Below are positions 49,519 to 58,201 of a stretch of DNA of 64,000 nucleotides, in pieces. A model generated the notes under the pieces. That model was not told the DNA's origin, searched no databases, and worked only from the letters and a program-made list of their open reading frames with translations. The stretch comes from Ruminococcus bicirculans (ex Wegman et al. 2014) (GTDB lineage Bacteria > Bacillota > Clostridia > Oscillospirales > Ruminococcaceae). Each line of letters begins with the position of its first letter. The stretch's first letter is position 1. The position numbers and the translations under genes are program-made. Where the stretch lies: assembly GCF_000723465.1 (NCBI RefSeq), contig NZ_HF545617.1, positions 372,001 to 436,000 of the forward strand, written 5' to 3'.

Positions 49519-50467
49519 TCTGTACGCCCCCTTCCTTTCCTCCTGTAAGCTCGATGAATACGTCCTCAAGCTTCTTGTTCTCTCTGCGGTGAACAGTGTA
49601 AAGTGAAACTCCGCCCTCGATAAGCGTCTTATTCACCGAGGCTATCTTTTTCTTCTCTATTTCCGCAGGGATAGAAAGGACAACTGCACCTGTTTCCTTG
49701 TCGATACGCTTGCCCTCGTCTGCGAGCTTTATAAGACCCATAGCCTTTTGTGGGTCGTCAACTTCAAGTACATATTCAGCAATTGAGCTGTCAGACTGTG
49801 AGATAAGCTCCTCCATTGTGTATGAGCCTATCATTTTTCCGTTTGCGATAATGCCCACTCTGTCGCACATCATTTCCATTTCGCTCATGAGATGTGACGA
49901 TACCACAACGCAAGTACCTTCCTTGTGAGCAAGCTCTTTAAGTATGTCACGAAGCTCCTTTATGCCCTGCGGGTCAAGACCGTTTGTAGGCTCGTCAAGG
50001 ATAAGAAGCTTTGGTCTGTGAAGGATAGCCTGCGCAACGCCAAGACGCTGACGCATACCCAGAGAGTATTTCGACACCTTGTCATTAATGCGGTTTGAAA
50101 GCCTTACAAGCTCCACCACCTCTTTGATACGCTCCTCAGTTACTCCCTCTCTCATTCTTGCATACTGACGGAGATTTTCCATGCCCGAAAGATACTTGTA
50201 CATTTCAGGGTTTTCAACAATGCCTCCAACGTTTGCCATTGCGCCCTCAAAGTCTTTTCTGATATCCTTTCCGTTAATGGATATTTCCCCCTCGTCAAGC
50301 TGTAAAAGTCCCACTGCTATCTTTATAGTTGTGGTCTTTCCTGCACCGTTAGGACCGAGAAAGCCGTAGACCTCGCCACTGTAACACTCCATATCTATGC
50401 TGTGAAGTATCTGCTTTTTGCCAAGGGTCTTGTTAAGCCCCCTTATCTTTAGAATAGTATCACTCAA
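49511..50467 (-). CDS. ABC transporter ATP-binding protein (BcrA/drug-export type)
   Basis: The 318-residue ATPase has Walker A GPNGAGKTT (about residues 38-46), signature YSLGMRQRLG (about 134-143), Walker B LLILDEPTNGLDP and H-loop SSHLM. It belongs to the CcmA/BcrA-like branch that pairs with ABC-2 permeases. The start is TTG 50467, preceded by GAGGGGG and overlapping the stop of the preceding gene by 8 bases. The product would energise the 48196-49518 permease. Confidence 0.92.
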   Translation of the reverse strand: MSDTILKIRGLNKTLGKKQILHSIDMECYSGEVYGFLGPNGAGKTTTIKIAVGLLQLDEGEISINGKDIRKDFEGAMANVGGIVENPEMYKYLSGMENLRQYARMREGVTEERIKEVVELVRLSNRINDKVSKYSLGMRQRLGVAQAILHRPKLLILDEPTNGLDPQGIKELRDILKELAHKEGTCVVVSSHLMSEMEMMCDRVGIIANGKMIGSYTMEELISQSDSSIAEYVLEVDDPQKAMGLIKLADEGKRIDKETGAVVLSIPAEIEKKKIASVNKTLIEGGVSLYTVHRRENKKLEDVFIELTGGKEGGVQIG

Positions 50468-51191
50468 CGCTGTCTGCCCCCTCGCTGTCAGTATTTTCTG
50501 CACTGCTGTCCGGAACTATCTCAGACTCAGCCTTGCTTTCATCAGCCACGCTGTCACTGTTGTTATCATCAAAGCTGTAATCCTCGCCATATCCATAGTC
50601 GCTGGACGTTGCTATCTTCCAGCCGTCAGATGTACGCAAAAGATAAAATTCAGCATTTTCATAACTGAAAATCGCCTTGTATGAAGATGTGCTGGGTTCA
50701 TAGTTGTCGGAATTTGTGTAGTTACCGCTTGTCATGGTGTTTATGCCGTTGGTTGTGAGAAAAGTTGGGTCGCCCTTTGATACGTCATAGCACACATTGT
50801 ATATCATAGTGACCTTTGCTCCGTCAGCTCCACTCTTGTTTATTGACATCTCTTTTATGTCATACTCAGCCGAGGTGATATCTCCTCCTTGCGTTGCAAC
50901 TTCAGCTTGGTTTATTTCGTCCAGAAGTCCTGACTTTGACGAAGCGTACTCATTGTCAGAAGTGGTGTAGTCAGCATAATGCTTATCCACAAAATCTGTA
51001 AGTTGACTTTTTAACTTATCACTGCTTCCAACGTTTGCACTTGTCAAGTCTGCGATATAATCCCTCATGGTCTGTTCTATCTCAGGCTTGGAAGTCTTGA
51101 ACTGGTTGTTATCATACGCTGTGTAGCATACAACGCCCAGCGCAAGCACACCGCCAAGAACCAGACCTCTGTTTATGTTTCTTAGTTTCAA
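50460..51191 (-). CDS. Membrane-anchored extracytoplasmic protein of an ABC operon
   Basis: The 243-residue protein has a short basic N-terminus, one transmembrane helix (about residues 8-26) and an extracellular domain of about 150 residues, ending in a Ser/Asp/Glu-rich tail. The start is TTG 51191 with AAGGAGGAG before it; no ATG nearby has an SD. It heads the operon with the ATPase and permease and could act as a sensor or accessory subunit. No family recognised. Confidence 0.75.
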   Translation of the reverse strand: MKLRNINRGLVLGGVLALGVVCYTAYDNNQFKTSKPEIEQTMRDYIADLTSANVGSSDKLKSQLTDFVDKHYADYTTSDNEYASSKSGLLDEINQAEVATQGGDITSAEYDIKEMSINKSGADGAKVTMIYNVCYDVSKGDPTFLTTNGINTMTSGNYTNSDNYEPSTSSYKAIFSYENAEFYLLRTSDGWKIATSSDYGYGEDYSFDDNNSDSVADESKAESEIVPDSSAENTDSEGADSVE

Positions 51192-51247
51192 AGTTTCTCC
51201 TCCTTGTGTTTTATCTTTTTCAGACGTATTTTTTAGTGGCGTATATA

Positions 51248-51276
51248 AGTTTATCATAGCCCGTTCCAACTGTCAA
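51248..51276 (-). promoter_or_regulatory. Promoter of the TTG-start ABC operon
   Basis: TTGACA, 17 bases, TAAACT on the minus strand. Confidence 0.75.
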
Positions 51277-51403
51277 CCGCTTTAAGAAACGCTTAAGATT
51301 TTCATAAGACAACCATACAGACCATAAGATAAAATACATTCTTTGTTTAAATATCTGTAGTGGTGAACAGTTCGCTCTCCTTATTAGCGTATTTGCAAGC
51401 AAA

Positions 51404-51447
51404 GCAAAAAGGCGGTGGAACACGCACGATAACGTATTCCACCGCCT
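51404..51447 (-). terminator. Terminator of the EI gene
   Basis: GGCGGTGGAA / TTCCACCGCC hairpin with TTTTTG on the minus strand. Confidence 0.85.
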
Positions 51448-51473
51448 ATATGAAATGAGGAAAATTATCCTTT

Positions 51474-53141
51474 TTATAAAAACAGCTTCAGGTCATTCTC
51501 TGCCTTTTTCGGGTCTTTAAGACTTATGCTCCTTACCGCCTTTCTCAGCGGCAGTACCCTTGACGGAACTACCGACAGCATATCCACATCAAGCTCCAGA
51601 AATATCTCTGTGAGCGTTGGGTCGCCTGCTATCTCACCGCAGATGCCTGCTTTTATGCCGTTTGCATGGGCGTTGTCGCACACCATTTTTATCATTCTAA
51701 GCAGTGCCCTGTGATTTTTCGGTGATACCCTGTCATAACATGGGTTTTGCCTGTCAAGTGCAAAGGTGAACTGCTCAAGGTCGTTAGTGCCGATGTTGAA
51801 AAAATCCACCTCTTTGGCTATGATATCGCTTGTCATCACCGCCGCAGGGGTCTCTATCATTGCCCCGAGCTTAACATTGTCGGCAAATTTCTTGCCCTCT
51901 TTTATAAGCTCTGCCTTGACCTGCACGATAAGCTCTTTCACTCTCAGTATCTCGCTCACGTCTATGACCATAGGCAGAAGTATTGAAAGCTGTCCGTAAA
52001 CAGACGCTCTGTATAACGCCCTTAGCTGTGTTTTGAATATGCTTTCTCTTTCAAGACAAAATCGTATGCCTCTACAGCCCATAGAGGGATTTCTCTCAGC
52101 ACTCATGTCTGCACAATCTGGTATCTTGTCTGCACCTATATCATAAGTGCCTATTATGACCTCTTTACCCTCCATTGCCTCCAATGCCTTGCGGTAGGTG
52201 TAAAACTGAAAATCCTCGTCAGGAAAAGCAGGTCTGTCAAAGCACATAAACTCTGTTCTGAAAAGACCTATCCCCCCTGCGTCGTTTTTTACCGCCAATT
52301 CAAGCTCCTCAGAGTTGAGTATATTCGCATATATCTTTATCTCATGTCCGTCACGAGTGATGTTTTTTCTGCCTTTGAGCCTTGTGAGAAGTTCCTTTTT
52401 CCTGCCCTCAACGGCTTCCTTGTATTCAAGCTGTCTGAGAGTATGCTCATCAGGCTCTATGTAAAGCGTTCCGCTGTAGCCGTCAAGAACGGCTTCCTTG
52501 CCCTCGTATTCGTCAGAAAGCTCCGCTCCAACGTTCACAATGGCAGGTATGCCAAGATTTTTCGCAAGTATCGCAGTATGAGAGTTCACAGAACCGGACC
52601 TTGTGCAGAAGCCCTTTATCTTCGTCTTGTCCATGAGCAGGGTTTCTGAGGGCATAAGGTCGCCGGTACAGATAATGGCATTCTCTCTGAGTATGGGAAG
52701 CTTGTCGGCACAGTTTAATATGTGTCTTAAAAGTCTGTTTGAAACGTCCTTGACGTCAGCCGCTCTGCTTTGCATATATTCGCTGTCCATTTGTGCCAGC
52801 ATCTCCGCAAAGCTTCTTGAAGTGCTTGCAACTGCATAATCGGCATTGAAATGCTCGTCAAGTATCTTTGTGCGAATACTGCTGTCGTATTGCTCGTCGG
52901 TGATAAGCATTTGGTGTATCACAAATATTTGAGCGTCGCCTTCCCCAACGCTTAACCTTGCACGGTCATAAAGCTCCCCAAGCTCCACAAGAGCAGCGTT
53001 TTTAGCCTTGACATATTTTTTGTATTCAAGTTCAGGGTCGGACACTTTTATCTTGTTGATGATAAATTCGTCACGATGATAAAAGGTCAGCTTTCCTCTT
53101 GCAATGCTTCCGAATACCGATCGTCCTTTTATGCTTGTCAT
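51474..53141 (-). CDS. ptsI: Phosphoenolpyruvate-protein phosphotransferase (PTS enzyme I)
   Basis: The 555-residue enzyme takes phosphate from PEP and passes it to HPr. The phospho-His is in VNSHTAIL (H188). The PEP-binding barrel carries the expected motifs GLFRTEFMC, NPSMGCRGIRF, TNDLEQFTFALDR and the catalytic Cys in GICGEIAGD. It is slightly short (typical 570) but complete. No HPr, EII or regulator is adjacent, so the sugars it serves are encoded elsewhere. A ptsP-like paralogue is less likely because there is no GAF domain. GGGGGTGAG precedes ATG 53141. Confidence 0.93.
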   Translation of the reverse strand: MTSIKGRSVFGSIARGKLTFYHRDEFIINKIKVSDPELEYKKYVKAKNAALVELGELYDRARLSVGEGDAQIFVIHQMLITDEQYDSSIRTKILDEHFNADYAVASTSRSFAEMLAQMDSEYMQSRAADVKDVSNRLLRHILNCADKLPILRENAIICTGDLMPSETLLMDKTKIKGFCTRSGSVNSHTAILAKNLGIPAIVNVGAELSDEYEGKEAVLDGYSGTLYIEPDEHTLRQLEYKEAVEGRKKELLTRLKGRKNITRDGHEIKIYANILNSEELELAVKNDAGGIGLFRTEFMCFDRPAFPDEDFQFYTYRKALEAMEGKEVIIGTYDIGADKIPDCADMSAERNPSMGCRGIRFCLERESIFKTQLRALYRASVYGQLSILLPMVIDVSEILRVKELIVQVKAELIKEGKKFADNVKLGAMIETPAAVMTSDIIAKEVDFFNIGTNDLEQFTFALDRQNPCYDRVSPKNHRALLRMIKMVCDNAHANGIKAGICGEIAGDPTLTEIFLELDVDMLSVVPSRVLPLRKAVRSISLKDPKKAENDLKLFL

Positions 53142-53397
53142 GAGCGCTCACCCCCAAAAAACATACCTATCTGATATAATTATATCACCCTTTGATTAAT
53201 GATAAAAGTAAAATGCCGTCTGTTTACAAAACGTTAACAATATTCGTGATTTTAGCAAACAAGACGATCAATATTTCAGCAAATTTAACAAATCAGAAAC
53301 ATTTTGCGACCTTATGTCAAAATCAGAATAGTACAATCCCTAAAAATCATATGATTAAAAAGCGTATGAGCGATACTTTATATAAGGAGGGACAAAT

Positions 53398-54087
53398 ATG
53401 TTTTCAGCACTGTTTGAACTGCTTACGGGGAATTTTCTATTTTTCGCACTGCATTTTGACAGCCGCAGCGTGTTTCCAAAACCGCTTTCAGCGAAGGAGG
53501 AGCGTGAGTGTTTTGAGAGAATGGCGCAGGGTGACAAGGCGGCAAAGGATAAGCTTATCGAACACAATCTCCGTCTTGTGGCACACATTATAAAAAAGTA
53601 TTATTCAAATTCCACAGATCAGGAGGATCTTATCTCTATCGGCACTATCGGTCTAATAAAAGCTGTGTCAACATTTGACCACAAGAAAGGCTGTCGCTTC
53701 GCCACCTATGGGAGCAGGTGCGTGGAGAACGAGATACTAATGCACTTCCGCTCCCAGAAAAAATCTGCCAACGATATCCACTTTGACGAGCCTGTTGACT
53801 CCGATAAGGACGGCAATCAGCTTTGCCTTATCGACATAATCGCAGACGGAGAGGATGTTGCCGACAAAATAGAGCTTTCCATTCGCAGTGAACAGCTCTA
53901 CCGCTATATCGAAAGCTCCCTTGATGAGCGTGAAAGACAGATAGTCACTCTGCGCTATGGCCTTTTCGGTCAGCCGCAACTGCCGCAGCGAGAAGTCGCA
54001 AAACGCCTTGGTATCTCACGTTCCTATGTTTCAAGGATAGAAAAGAAAGCCTTGAAGCTTCTTAAAGACCGCTTCGATAAGCAGTGA
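53398..54087 (+). CDS. sigK: RNA polymerase sporulation sigma factor SigK
   Basis: The 229-residue protein has the pro-sequence and region layout of SigK: hydrophobic N-terminal pro-segment (FSALFELLTGNFLFFALHF), region 2 with NLRLVAHIIKKYY...DLISIGTIGLIKAVSTFD and FATYGSRCVENEILMHFR, and region 4 with QREVAKRLGISRSYVSRIEKKALKLL. It directs late mother-cell genes in sporulation after removal of the pro-sequence. The gene is intact and not split by a skin element. GGAGGG lies before ATG 53398. Confidence 0.94.
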   Translation: MFSALFELLTGNFLFFALHFDSRSVFPKPLSAKEERECFERMAQGDKAAKDKLIEHNLRLVAHIIKKYYSNSTDQEDLISIGTIGLIKAVSTFDHKKGCRFATYGSRCVENEILMHFRSQKKSANDIHFDEPVDSDKDGNQLCLIDIIADGEDVADKIELSIRSEQLYRYIESSLDERERQIVTLRYGLFGQPQLPQREVAKRLGISRSYVSRIEKKALKLLKDRFDKQ

Positions 54088-54100
54088 TAGGCGTTGACGC

Positions 54101-54125
54101 AGTAGGGGCGAACAGCGTTCGCCCG
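54101..54125 (-). repeat. REP-like palindromic repeat, short form
   Basis: AGTAGGGG...CGCCCGC with core CGAAC-AGC-GTTCG, 14 bases after the sigK stop. Confidence 0.75.
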
Positions 54126-54155
54126 CTGATTATCATATCATGTCATGACATTGCT

Positions 54156-54205
54156 TTAGCACTCATAAAACTGATATGCTAGCACTCGCATAATGAGAGC
54201 GCTAA
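54156..54205. promoter_or_regulatory. CIRCE-like operator upstream of hsp20
   Basis: CTAGCACTC-N9-GAGCGCTAA (54179-54205) matches CIRCE except at two bases and keeps the 9-bp spacer. A third perfect half-site TTAGCACTC lies at 54156-54164. Confidence 0.65.
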
Positions 54206-54360
54206 AATTCAGCTAATGTTCACAACATCTTCACACAATGAACATATAGCAGGGGTATCATAAAGACAATGAAGAAAGGAAATGATACCAATGGAAGAGC
54301 AGAATAAATGATAAAGCTTACAAGATAAATTAAGATATAACACATCAAGGAGGAATTTAT

Positions 54361-54777
54361 ATGTTTGGACTTACACCATTTGAAAGAAAGAGTTACGACC
54401 TGTTTAACGCATTCCATGATTTTGAGAATGATTTCTTTGGAGAAAATGCACTCCAGAGCTTCAAGACCGATATCAAGGACGAGGGCGACAAATATGTAAT
54501 GGAAGCAGAGCTTCCGGGCTTTGATAAGGACGATATCAAGCTTGACATCTCAGGCAATGATCTTGTTCTTACCGCTGAGCATAAGGCAGAGACAGAGGAT
54601 AAGAAAGACAAGTATATCCGCCGTGAGAGGACATACGGTTCTTATCAGAGAAGCTTTGACCTTACAGGCATTGATACCAACAATATCACCGCAGAGTACA
54701 AGAATGGTATCCTGACCCTTGACCTGCCAAAGATGCAGGAGGTAAAGCCTGAAACCAAAAGACTTGAGATAAAGTGA
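54361..54777 (+). CDS. Small heat-shock protein, Hsp20/alpha-crystallin family
   Basis: The 138-residue chaperone prevents aggregation of unfolded proteins without ATP. It has a short N-terminal arm (SYDLFNAFHDFENDFFG), the alpha-crystallin domain (FKTDIKDEGDKYVMEAELPGFDKDDIKLDISGNDLVLTAEH..., about residues 38-130) with the GILTLDLPK motif. AAGGAGG before ATG 54361. The CIRCE-like site 155 bases upstream suggests control by HrcA, linking it to the dnaK operon. Confidence 0.95.
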   Translation: MFGLTPFERKSYDLFNAFHDFENDFFGENALQSFKTDIKDEGDKYVMEAELPGFDKDDIKLDISGNDLVLTAEHKAETEDKKDKYIRRERTYGSYQRSFDLTGIDTNNITAEYKNGILTLDLPKMQEVKPETKRLEIK

Positions 54778-54853
54778 TTTAAGTAAAGCCAAGGCTTTGA
54801 ATGAGGCGATACCAATGGGTCACGATATGATTTGCAATAGGTTTTGCTAGAAT

Positions 54854-54895
54854 AAAATATCCGTGAGAGCGAAATGCCCCCACGGATATTTTTTG
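54854..54895. terminator. Bidirectional terminator
   Basis: AAAATATCCGTG / CACGGATATTTT with T-run between hsp20 and vanZ. Confidence 0.88.
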
Positions 54896-54898
54896 TTA

Positions 54899-55393
54899 TC
54901 ACGATTTTTTCTCACGGCTTTTAAGCCATATTTTTCGTATTAGTATGGCAAGTAAAATTCCTGCCACTGCACCGCTTGTGTCAATAAGAACATCACGCAC
55001 CTGCCCTGCACGCCCCGGCACGAAAAGCTGATGTATCTCATCGCTTGAAGCGTAGATGCAAGAAAAAACTGCCGCAAAAAGCCCTCTGTATCCAAGCTTT
55101 TTCACCATAGCAAGATTTATAAAAGCCAGTATTCCAAGCAAGGCGTATTCGCTGAAATGCGCAAGCTTTCTTATGATGAACGTGGCGGTGTCCTTGTATT
55201 CCGCCTGCGCTGTAGTGTCAAGGCTGTCATATACAGGGTTGACAAATTCTATCACTGCGTTAAACACCGCATTTGATTGCTTGTTGGACTCGTCAGCATT
55301 GTTTGCCGAAAACATGAATATCACCACGCACCACAGCACAAGTGCCAACCCTTTAAGTATTATCTTTATCCTGCCTTTTGAAGTTGCTTTCAA
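54899..55393 (-). CDS. VanZ family membrane protein
   Basis: The 164-residue protein has four predicted transmembrane segments and the VanZ family motifs FSANNADES (about residues 28-36), RKLAHFSEYALLG (about 75-87) and SSDEIHQLFVPGRAGQVRDVLID (about 115-137). VanZ proteins raise teicoplanin resistance in enterococci; the function of chromosomal relatives is unclear. The start is TTG 55393 with AAAGG 5 bases before it, 41 bases inside the CCA-enzyme gene, so the two are coupled. Confidence 0.9.
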   Translation of the reverse strand: MKATSKGRIKIILKGLALVLWCVVIFMFSANNADESNKQSNAVFNAVIEFVNPVYDSLDTTAQAEYKDTATFIIRKLAHFSEYALLGILAFINLAMVKKLGYRGLFAAVFSCIYASSDEIHQLFVPGRAGQVRDVLIDTSGAVAGILLAILIRKIWLKSREKKS

Positions 55394-56705
55394 TGTAGCC
55401 TTTCAGCTCCTCTTTTTTGTTTTCCACCTTTTCGTCTATAACACCATTCAATGCAAGCTCCAGCCCAATGCCTATATTCTTTCCGCCAAAGCCCATTTGT
55501 ATAAGATCTTTGCCGTTTATGTCAAGGTCGCAAATGTGGATACACTCGTTGTCCTCTTTTATCTCAATTGCAAGCTCTGCGATATGGTCAAGTTCTGCAA
55601 GCTTTTCCTGCCGTTTGTAGTCCGACTGGGCATATGTGTCAGCCCTGCGCACCTCCAGATAATCCATAACAAAGTCAAAGTCATGCTGAGCCATAAATCT
55701 CCGCACCGACTTTTTCGTGGCAGGTATCCTGTTGTCATGCTCCCATATAAGCTCATAAATATATTTCGCCGACGCATTGTCTATCCTGAGCCTTTTTAAT
55801 ATCTTCTCCGCCATGTAAGCCCCCTGGAACTGGTGCTTTTTAAAGTGGGAAATGCCGTTCTCGTCAACAGTGTGCATTCTCGGCTTGCCAATATCGTGAA
55901 GAAGCATAGTAAGCCTCATCTGCCACTGTGGTCTGACGTTCTCAACGCTCAAACAAATGTGACCGTAAACATCAAGGAAATGGTGGGGATTGTTCTGCCT
56001 GAAATCAAAGCTTTCCCGAAGCTCAGGTATGAACACCGCTATGACCTCACGATAGTCAAGCAATATCTTCCTTGCACCCTTTCCGCAGAGAAGCTTTTTA
56101 AGCTCCGACGCAATGCGTTCGGCAGAAATGCTTTTTAAAAGCTCACGTTGTTCAAGTATAGCCTTTGAGGTCTTTTCCTCGATCTCGAACCCAAGGCATG
56201 AAGAAAATCTCAGCCCTCTTAATATCCTCAAAGCGTCCTCGTCAAAACGCTTTTCAGGCTCGCCAACGCATGTTATAACGCCCCTTGCAAGGTCGCCTTG
56301 TCCACCGTAAAGGTCAATAAGCCCCTCTTTCGGTGAGTATGCCATAGCGTTCACCGTAAAGTCACGACGTTTTAAGTCCTCCTCCAGCGAGCTTTCAAAT
56401 GTCACCTGAGCAGGCTTTCTATGCCCTATATACTCTCCGTCACTGCGATAACAGGTTATCTCCACCGGCTCGCCCTCTATCAAAACAGTGAGCGTGCCAT
56501 GCTTTAGCCCGGTTTCAATAGTGCGGAAATTTGCGAAAACTTCAAGCATTTTGTCAGGGGTGCAGTTTGTGCAGACATCGTAATCATGAGGCTTTTTGCC
56601 AAGCAAACTATCTCTTACACAGCCACCGACTATATATCCCTCGTAGCCGCACTCATTCAGCCTGTCAAGAGCCGTCCTGACAAACTGCGGAATAAAGATC
56701 TCCAA
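55353..56705 (-). CDS. cca: CCA tRNA nucleotidyltransferase
   Basis: The 450-residue enzyme adds or repairs the CCA end of tRNA. It has the nucleotidyltransferase head with GGCVRDSLLGKKPHDYDVCT (about residues 25-44), the RRDFTVNAMAY motif, the ERIASELKKLL neck and a C-terminal HD domain (LLHDIGKP). The two tRNA genes in the window already encode CCA, so its role here is mainly repair; other tRNAs may depend on it. The start is TTG 56705 with AAGGGAGG upstream. A CCA-adding versus poly(A) polymerase distinction is not fully secure. Confidence 0.92.
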   Translation of the reverse strand: MEIFIPQFVRTALDRLNECGYEGYIVGGCVRDSLLGKKPHDYDVCTNCTPDKMLEVFANFRTIETGLKHGTLTVLIEGEPVEITCYRSDGEYIGHRKPAQVTFESSLEEDLKRRDFTVNAMAYSPKEGLIDLYGGQGDLARGVITCVGEPEKRFDEDALRILRGLRFSSCLGFEIEEKTSKAILEQRELLKSISAERIASELKKLLCGKGARKILLDYREVIAVFIPELRESFDFRQNNPHHFLDVYGHICLSVENVRPQWQMRLTMLLHDIGKPRMHTVDENGISHFKKHQFQGAYMAEKILKRLRIDNASAKYIYELIWEHDNRIPATKKSVRRFMAQHDFDFVMDYLEVRRADTYAQSDYKRQEKLAELDHIAELAIEIKEDNECIHICDLDINGKDLIQMGFGGKNIGIGLELALNGVIDEKVENKKEELKGYIESNFKRQDKDNT

Positions 56706-56765
56706 TTTACTGCCTCCCTTTATAGTTTTGTGAATTATGTGCGACTTTCGGGTCATAATATTTAC

Positions 56766-58193
56766 ATGAATATCTCGAAAATAATTGACCCCAAAATCTC
56801 ACGGAGAGCGTTCCTCGCCCTCACGGGTATAGTGAGCGCACTTATGCAATCTATCTTGAATTTGCCGTGGCTTGCTTTTTTTATATTTGCGCCAATGGTG
56901 CATTGCCTGTCAGTCTGCCATGAAAAAAAGGCTTTCAGGCTTGATTTTCTGTGCTTTTTTGTACCATATTATCTTTTTCAGCTCACTTTTATGCTCACCA
57001 TATGGAAAATATGTCCTCTGCCGTCCTTTGCCTCTATACCTCTTGCCACTTTAGCGTGGTTAGGTCTGACCTTGTGGGAGTGTATCCTTATGTATCTTCC
57101 ACTGAGCCTTTTCCTGCCCCTGCGACCGCATCTTAAACACCGTTTGTCTGAGATAGTTTTGCTCTGCCTGCTTTTGACAGCAGGGGAGTGGCTTCAAGAG
57201 AAAGTTCCGATTTTGGCGTTTCCGTGGTCTGCGGCATGGCTATCTGTAACAAGTTCGCCACTGCTTTTGCAATCCGCCACGCTCATAAGCTGCCGCCTTA
57301 CAAGCTTTATAATTTTCCTGCTCAACGGTCTGCATGGGGAGATATATACAAGCAAAAAGCGTTTTGCCTACACCGCCTTTGCACTGCTTTTGCAGGGGGC
57401 AAATTTAAGCTACGGACTTTATTCCATAAACCTCGACAAAAAGCTTGATAACATCTACCCTCAGATAGACGTTATCTGCGCACAGGATAGTCTGGAGGGC
57501 AGGGAAAAATCACACCGTAAAGCCCTTGACTCAGCACGCTCCTATCTTTCTATAATGGAAAGCTGTTGGCGGTGGGGTACTGATCTTGTTCTGCTTCCTG
57601 AAACTGCCGTGTCGAAAGACTATGACGAACAGCTAAAAGAATTTTCCCTTATATCAGACTTTGCCGCCACCCATGGGTGTACCCTTGTGACAGGCTCGTT
57701 CTATCTTGAAAACGGCAAGGATTACAACGCTCTTTTCGCCTATGATAAAAACGGCATTGCGTCTTCGCCCTACCTGAAACAAGTGCTTGTGCCTTTCGGT
57801 GAAAAGACACCTTTTGCAGGCATTTTCCACCTTGACACTATGAGCGAATGTGCAGACGAAAGACGCACCAAGCCCCTCGCCTCAGACGGCATGACCATAG
57901 GCTCTGTTATCTGCATAGAGTCCATTTTTCCAAGCCTTGTGAGCCGACAGAAAGAGCAGGGCGCACAGATAATTTGCGTTTCCACCAACGATTCATGGTT
58001 TGGCAAAAGCTCCGCCCGTGAACAGCATTACCGCCACTGCATAATGCGAGCCGTTGAGAACAGAAGATATGTCCTCCGTGCAGGAAACTGCGGAATATCA
58101 GCGATAATATCTCCCACAGGCGAGCAACTGTCCGTAAAATCGGACAAATCAAAAGGTGCGGTGTGGGGAAAAGTTACCCTTATTGGCAGGTAA
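56766..58193 (+). CDS. lnt: Apolipoprotein N-acyltransferase
   Basis: The 475-residue membrane enzyme adds the third acyl chain to the N-terminal Cys of lipoproteins. It has about six N-terminal transmembrane segments (to residue about 210) and a C-terminal nitrilase domain with the triad Glu (LVLLPETAV), Lys (LKQVLVPFGEKTPF) and Cys (SVICIESIF). Firmicutes usually use other systems for lipoprotein N-modification, so its presence here is notable; several lipoprotein genes lie in the same window. ATG 56766 lacks a strong SD. It is divergent to cca. Confidence 0.9.
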   Translation: MNISKIIDPKISRRAFLALTGIVSALMQSILNLPWLAFFIFAPMVHCLSVCHEKKAFRLDFLCFFVPYYLFQLTFMLTIWKICPLPSFASIPLATLAWLGLTLWECILMYLPLSLFLPLRPHLKHRLSEIVLLCLLLTAGEWLQEKVPILAFPWSAAWLSVTSSPLLLQSATLISCRLTSFIIFLLNGLHGEIYTSKKRFAYTAFALLLQGANLSYGLYSINLDKKLDNIYPQIDVICAQDSLEGREKSHRKALDSARSYLSIMESCWRWGTDLVLLPETAVSKDYDEQLKEFSLISDFAATHGCTLVTGSFYLENGKDYNALFAYDKNGIASSPYLKQVLVPFGEKTPFAGIFHLDTMSECADERRTKPLASDGMTIGSVICIESIFPSLVSRQKEQGAQIICVSTNDSWFGKSSAREQHYRHCIMRAVENRRYVLRAGNCGISAIISPTGEQLSVKSDKSKGAVWGKVTLIGR

Positions 58194-58201
58194 CTTTTTT
58201 T
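58171..58201 (+). terminator. Terminator overlapping the lnt stop
   Basis: AAGTTACC / GGTAACTT hairpin followed by T-run; the stem includes the stop codon. Confidence 0.75.

Noticed and set aside
53398-54087. skin-type insertion in sigK
   Set aside because: Regions 2 to 4 are continuous and no recombinase lies nearby.
55056-55799. 247-residue plus-strand frame across vanZ and cca
   Set aside because: It is antisense to two clear genes and has no start signal or motif.
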